From the NCBI GenBank assembly GCA_044357715.1, contig JBIKPA010000146.1, positions 1 to 7,125 on the forward strand: 7,125 bases of DNA, given 5' to 3'. The notes beneath the pieces were generated by a model, which worked only from the letters and a program-made list of their open reading frames with translations, was not told the DNA's origin and did no database searches. Positions 6,159 to 7,125 of this stretch are shown here, one piece after another. Numbering within the stretch: the first letter of the stretch is position 1; each line of letters opens with the position of its first letter. Source of the DNA: IMCC26207 sp044357715. GTDB taxonomy: Bacteria; Actinomycetota; Acidimicrobiia; Acidimicrobiales; Microtrichaceae. The translations under genes were made by a program, and so were the position numbers.

Positions 6159-6635
6159 GTGAAACAGACCGGTATTCAGGTGATCGCCACCAATCGGCAG
6201 GCTCGTCACCGCTACGTTCTGACCGACACCTACGAGGCCGGCATTGTTCTGACGGGTAGCGAGGTCAAGTCGTTGCGGGAAGCGAAGGTACAACTCACCG
6301 ACGCGTGGGCCTCGATCGAAGCTGGCGAGGCGTGGATGCATGGCATGCACATCGCTGCCTACTCGCACTCGCAACTCCATAGCGGCCACTTCGCCGTGCG
6401 GGATCGCAAGCTTTTGTTGCATCGCAATCAAATTGACCGCATCGGCATGAAGCTGAAGGTGGAGCGACTCTCGCTTGTGCCGACCAAGCTGTACTTCCTT
6501 GACGGCAAGGTGAAAGTTGAGCTTGCCGTTGGTAAGGGCAAGAACGTGGGCGATAAGCGAGAAGACATCAAGCGGCGCGACTCGGAGCGCGATGCTGCGC
6601 GAGACATAGCGAATGCGCGGCGGCGATCCGACTGA
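6159..6635 (+). CDS. smpB: SsrA-binding protein SmpB
   Basis: SmpB is the small RNA-binding partner of tmRNA; it places alanyl-tmRNA in the A site of stalled ribosomes and its C-terminal tail reads the empty mRNA channel. The 158-residue product carries IATNRQARHRY (9-19), EAGIVLTGSEVKSLREAKVQL (26-46), the RDRKLLLHRNQIDRI segment (81-95), LVPTKLYFLDGKVKVELAVGKGK (106-128) and a lysine/arginine-rich tail DKREDIKRRDSERD (132-145) ending in RRRSD. Its length is close to the mycobacterial protein (about 160). I chose GTG at 6159. The frame is open from GTG 6102, but that codon lies inside the nested palindrome and the 19 added residues have no family likeness. GTG at 6180, closer to the conserved IATN, is another option. 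No ribosome site precedes 6159, so a leaderless message is plausible. Its RNA partner ssrA begins 171 bases downstream on the same strand. Confidence 0.96.
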   Translation: MKQTGIQVIATNRQARHRYVLTDTYEAGIVLTGSEVKSLREAKVQLTDAWASIEAGEAWMHGMHIAAYSHSQLHSGHFAVRDRKLLLHRNQIDRIGMKLKVERLSLVPTKLYFLDGKVKVELAVGKGKNVGDKREDIKRRDSERDAARDIANARRRSD

Positions 6636-6693
6636 CTGCTGTTCCTACCCTCTCCCCCGCAGAGGTCAAATTGCTTCAAGGCTGATAAAGCAG

Positions 6694-6740
6694 TGGCCGA
6701 CTGTCCGACCGACCCGGTACGATGTAAGTGCTGCTAGCAG
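6694..6740 (+). promoter_or_regulatory. Candidate ssrA promoter with a 10-base palindrome near the start site
   Basis: TACGAT (6718-6723) fits the actinobacterial -10 pattern; TGGCCG (6694-6699) lies 18 bases upstream as a weak -35. Transcription would start near 6730. A perfect palindrome CTGCTAGCAG occupies 6731-6740, right at the predicted start, where a repressor or RNA fold could act. This implies a precursor leader of roughly 75 bases before mature tmRNA. I see no strong terminator between smpB and here (only a 5-base CCTCT/AGAGG hairpin at 6649-6665), so readthrough from smpB is also possible. Confidence 0.35.
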
Positions 6741-6764
6741 AGAGGTAAGGCAAAGAGTTATGTA

Positions 6765-6801
6765 GCGGTGCAGCAGTACAGCAATACCGCAGTACAGCAA
6801 T
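6765..6801 (+). repeat. Two-copy tandem repeat and hairpin in the tmRNA precursor leader
   Basis: GCAGTACAGCAAT occurs exactly twice, at 6773-6785 and 6789-6801, with a 16-base period, ending five bases before the mature tmRNA 5' end. GCGGT (6765-6769) can pair with ACCGC (6786-6790), with one further G-U pair, enclosing the first copy. Two copies are too few for CRISPR. It may be a slippage product or part of the RNase P processing leader. The repeat itself is seen directly; any role is conjecture. Confidence 0.6.
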
Positions 6802-6806
6802 GCAGA

Positions 6807-7125
6807 GGGGCTGACTGGTTTCGACGTTGGGACCTGGAAGTCGAGTTTGCGACCCGAGTTGCCACAGACTCGTTAAACGGGGGCACAAAATGAACCGCCA
6901 ACGAGCAGTTCGCTCTCGCAGCCTGATTTAACCCAGGTTGAAGAGAGTCATCGTGACCGGTAACGGCGCACGGGGCCTGATCCATGCAGCCCGGCAACAG
7001 AAGCGTGGATGGACCGTAGGGAAAGACCACTGACCGTGTGAAAGAACACTGACATCGGGGAAAGACCTGGTGGTGGCCTCCTTGTGAGGCCCGCTGACCT
7101 GCCAGTGCGGTAGCCATTGAGGCCG
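6807..7125 (+). ncRNA. ssrA: tmRNA (SsrA), 5' part, truncated by the window edge
   Basis: Transfer-messenger RNA rescues ribosomes stalled on broken mRNA and tags the nascent chain for proteolysis. The mature 5' end is recognised at GGGGCTGACTGGTTTCGACG, the near-invariant acceptor and D-arm sequence. A first pseudoknot can be drawn: CGAGT (6855-6859) with ACTCG (6868-6872), and TGCC (6860-6863) with GGCA (6882-6885). The tag frame resumes at GCC 6897 and reads ANEQFALAA, ending with TGA at 6924-6926; the ALAA tail is the usual ClpXP-type degron, and an in-frame TGA (6891-6893) lies two codons before the resume codon. The RNA is still unfinished at 7125: the TpsiC arm and the 3' strand pairing with GGGGCTG are missing, so perhaps 40-70 bases lie beyond the edge. 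The partner protein gene smpB is just upstream. Identification is secure; only the exact resume codon is open. Confidence 0.97.

Noticed and set aside
6036..6431. 131-codon minus-strand frame that would sit upstream of mec
   Set aside because: Mostly antisense to conserved smpB sequence; translation has no recognisable features.
6773..6801. Tandem repeat as a CRISPR fragment
   Set aside because: Only two 13-base copies separated by 3 bases, with no spacer-sized gap and no cas genes.
6758..7117. 119-codon minus-strand open frame across ssrA
   Set aside because: It is antisense to a well-supported tmRNA and its repeated CCTAVLLYCC end is just the reverse translation of the leader repeat.

Overview
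The window looks like chromosomal DNA from a moderately GC-rich actinobacterium. The evidence is the gene order Mec-CysM ... RNase PH-RdgB, which mirrors the Mycobacterium tuberculosis Rv1334-Rv1341 neighbourhood. Actinobacterial-type SmpB, Mec and CysM sequences and frequent GTG/TTG starts agree with this. I cannot fix the class; a non-mycobacterial lineage such as Acidimicrobiia is possible, but this is only inference.

Layout. Seven genes lie head to tail on the minus strand, transcribed from about 6025 down to 1. They are mec (JAMM protease), cysM (O-phosphoserine/cysteine synthase type), a class-IV-aminotransferase-like protein without a catalytic lysine, murL, murD2, rph and the first codons of a probable rdgB that runs off the left edge. 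Spacing from the lyase-like gene onward is tight (a 4-base ATGA overlap, then gaps of 9, 43 and 14 bases), so this part is probably one operon. On the plus strand, divergently, are smpB and the 5' part of ssrA (tmRNA), which runs off the right edge. The 133-base divergent spacer between mec and smpB carries a striking nested palindrome.

How the genes work together. MurD2 and MurL form the alternative route for putting D-glutamate into peptidoglycan. MurD2 adds L-Glu to UDP-MurNAc-L-Ala, and MurL then epimerises that residue to D-Glu, so glutamate racemase (MurI) and ordinary MurD can be bypassed. In M. tuberculosis murI sits between cysM and rphA. Here murL-murD2 sit in that interval, which suggests in-place replacement of the racemase route. 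Mec and CysM belong to the protein-thiocarboxylate cysteine pathway, but the sulfur carrier CysO normally encoded between them is absent here. RNase PH and RdgB handle RNA 3' ends and non-canonical nucleotides. SmpB and tmRNA are the two parts of the trans-translation ribosome rescue system.

Most worth a second look: the MurL/MurD2 pair at the murI position, the lysine-less aminotransferase-fold protein translationally coupled to murL, the missing cysO, the nested palindrome at 6076-6124, and a short tmRNA tag.
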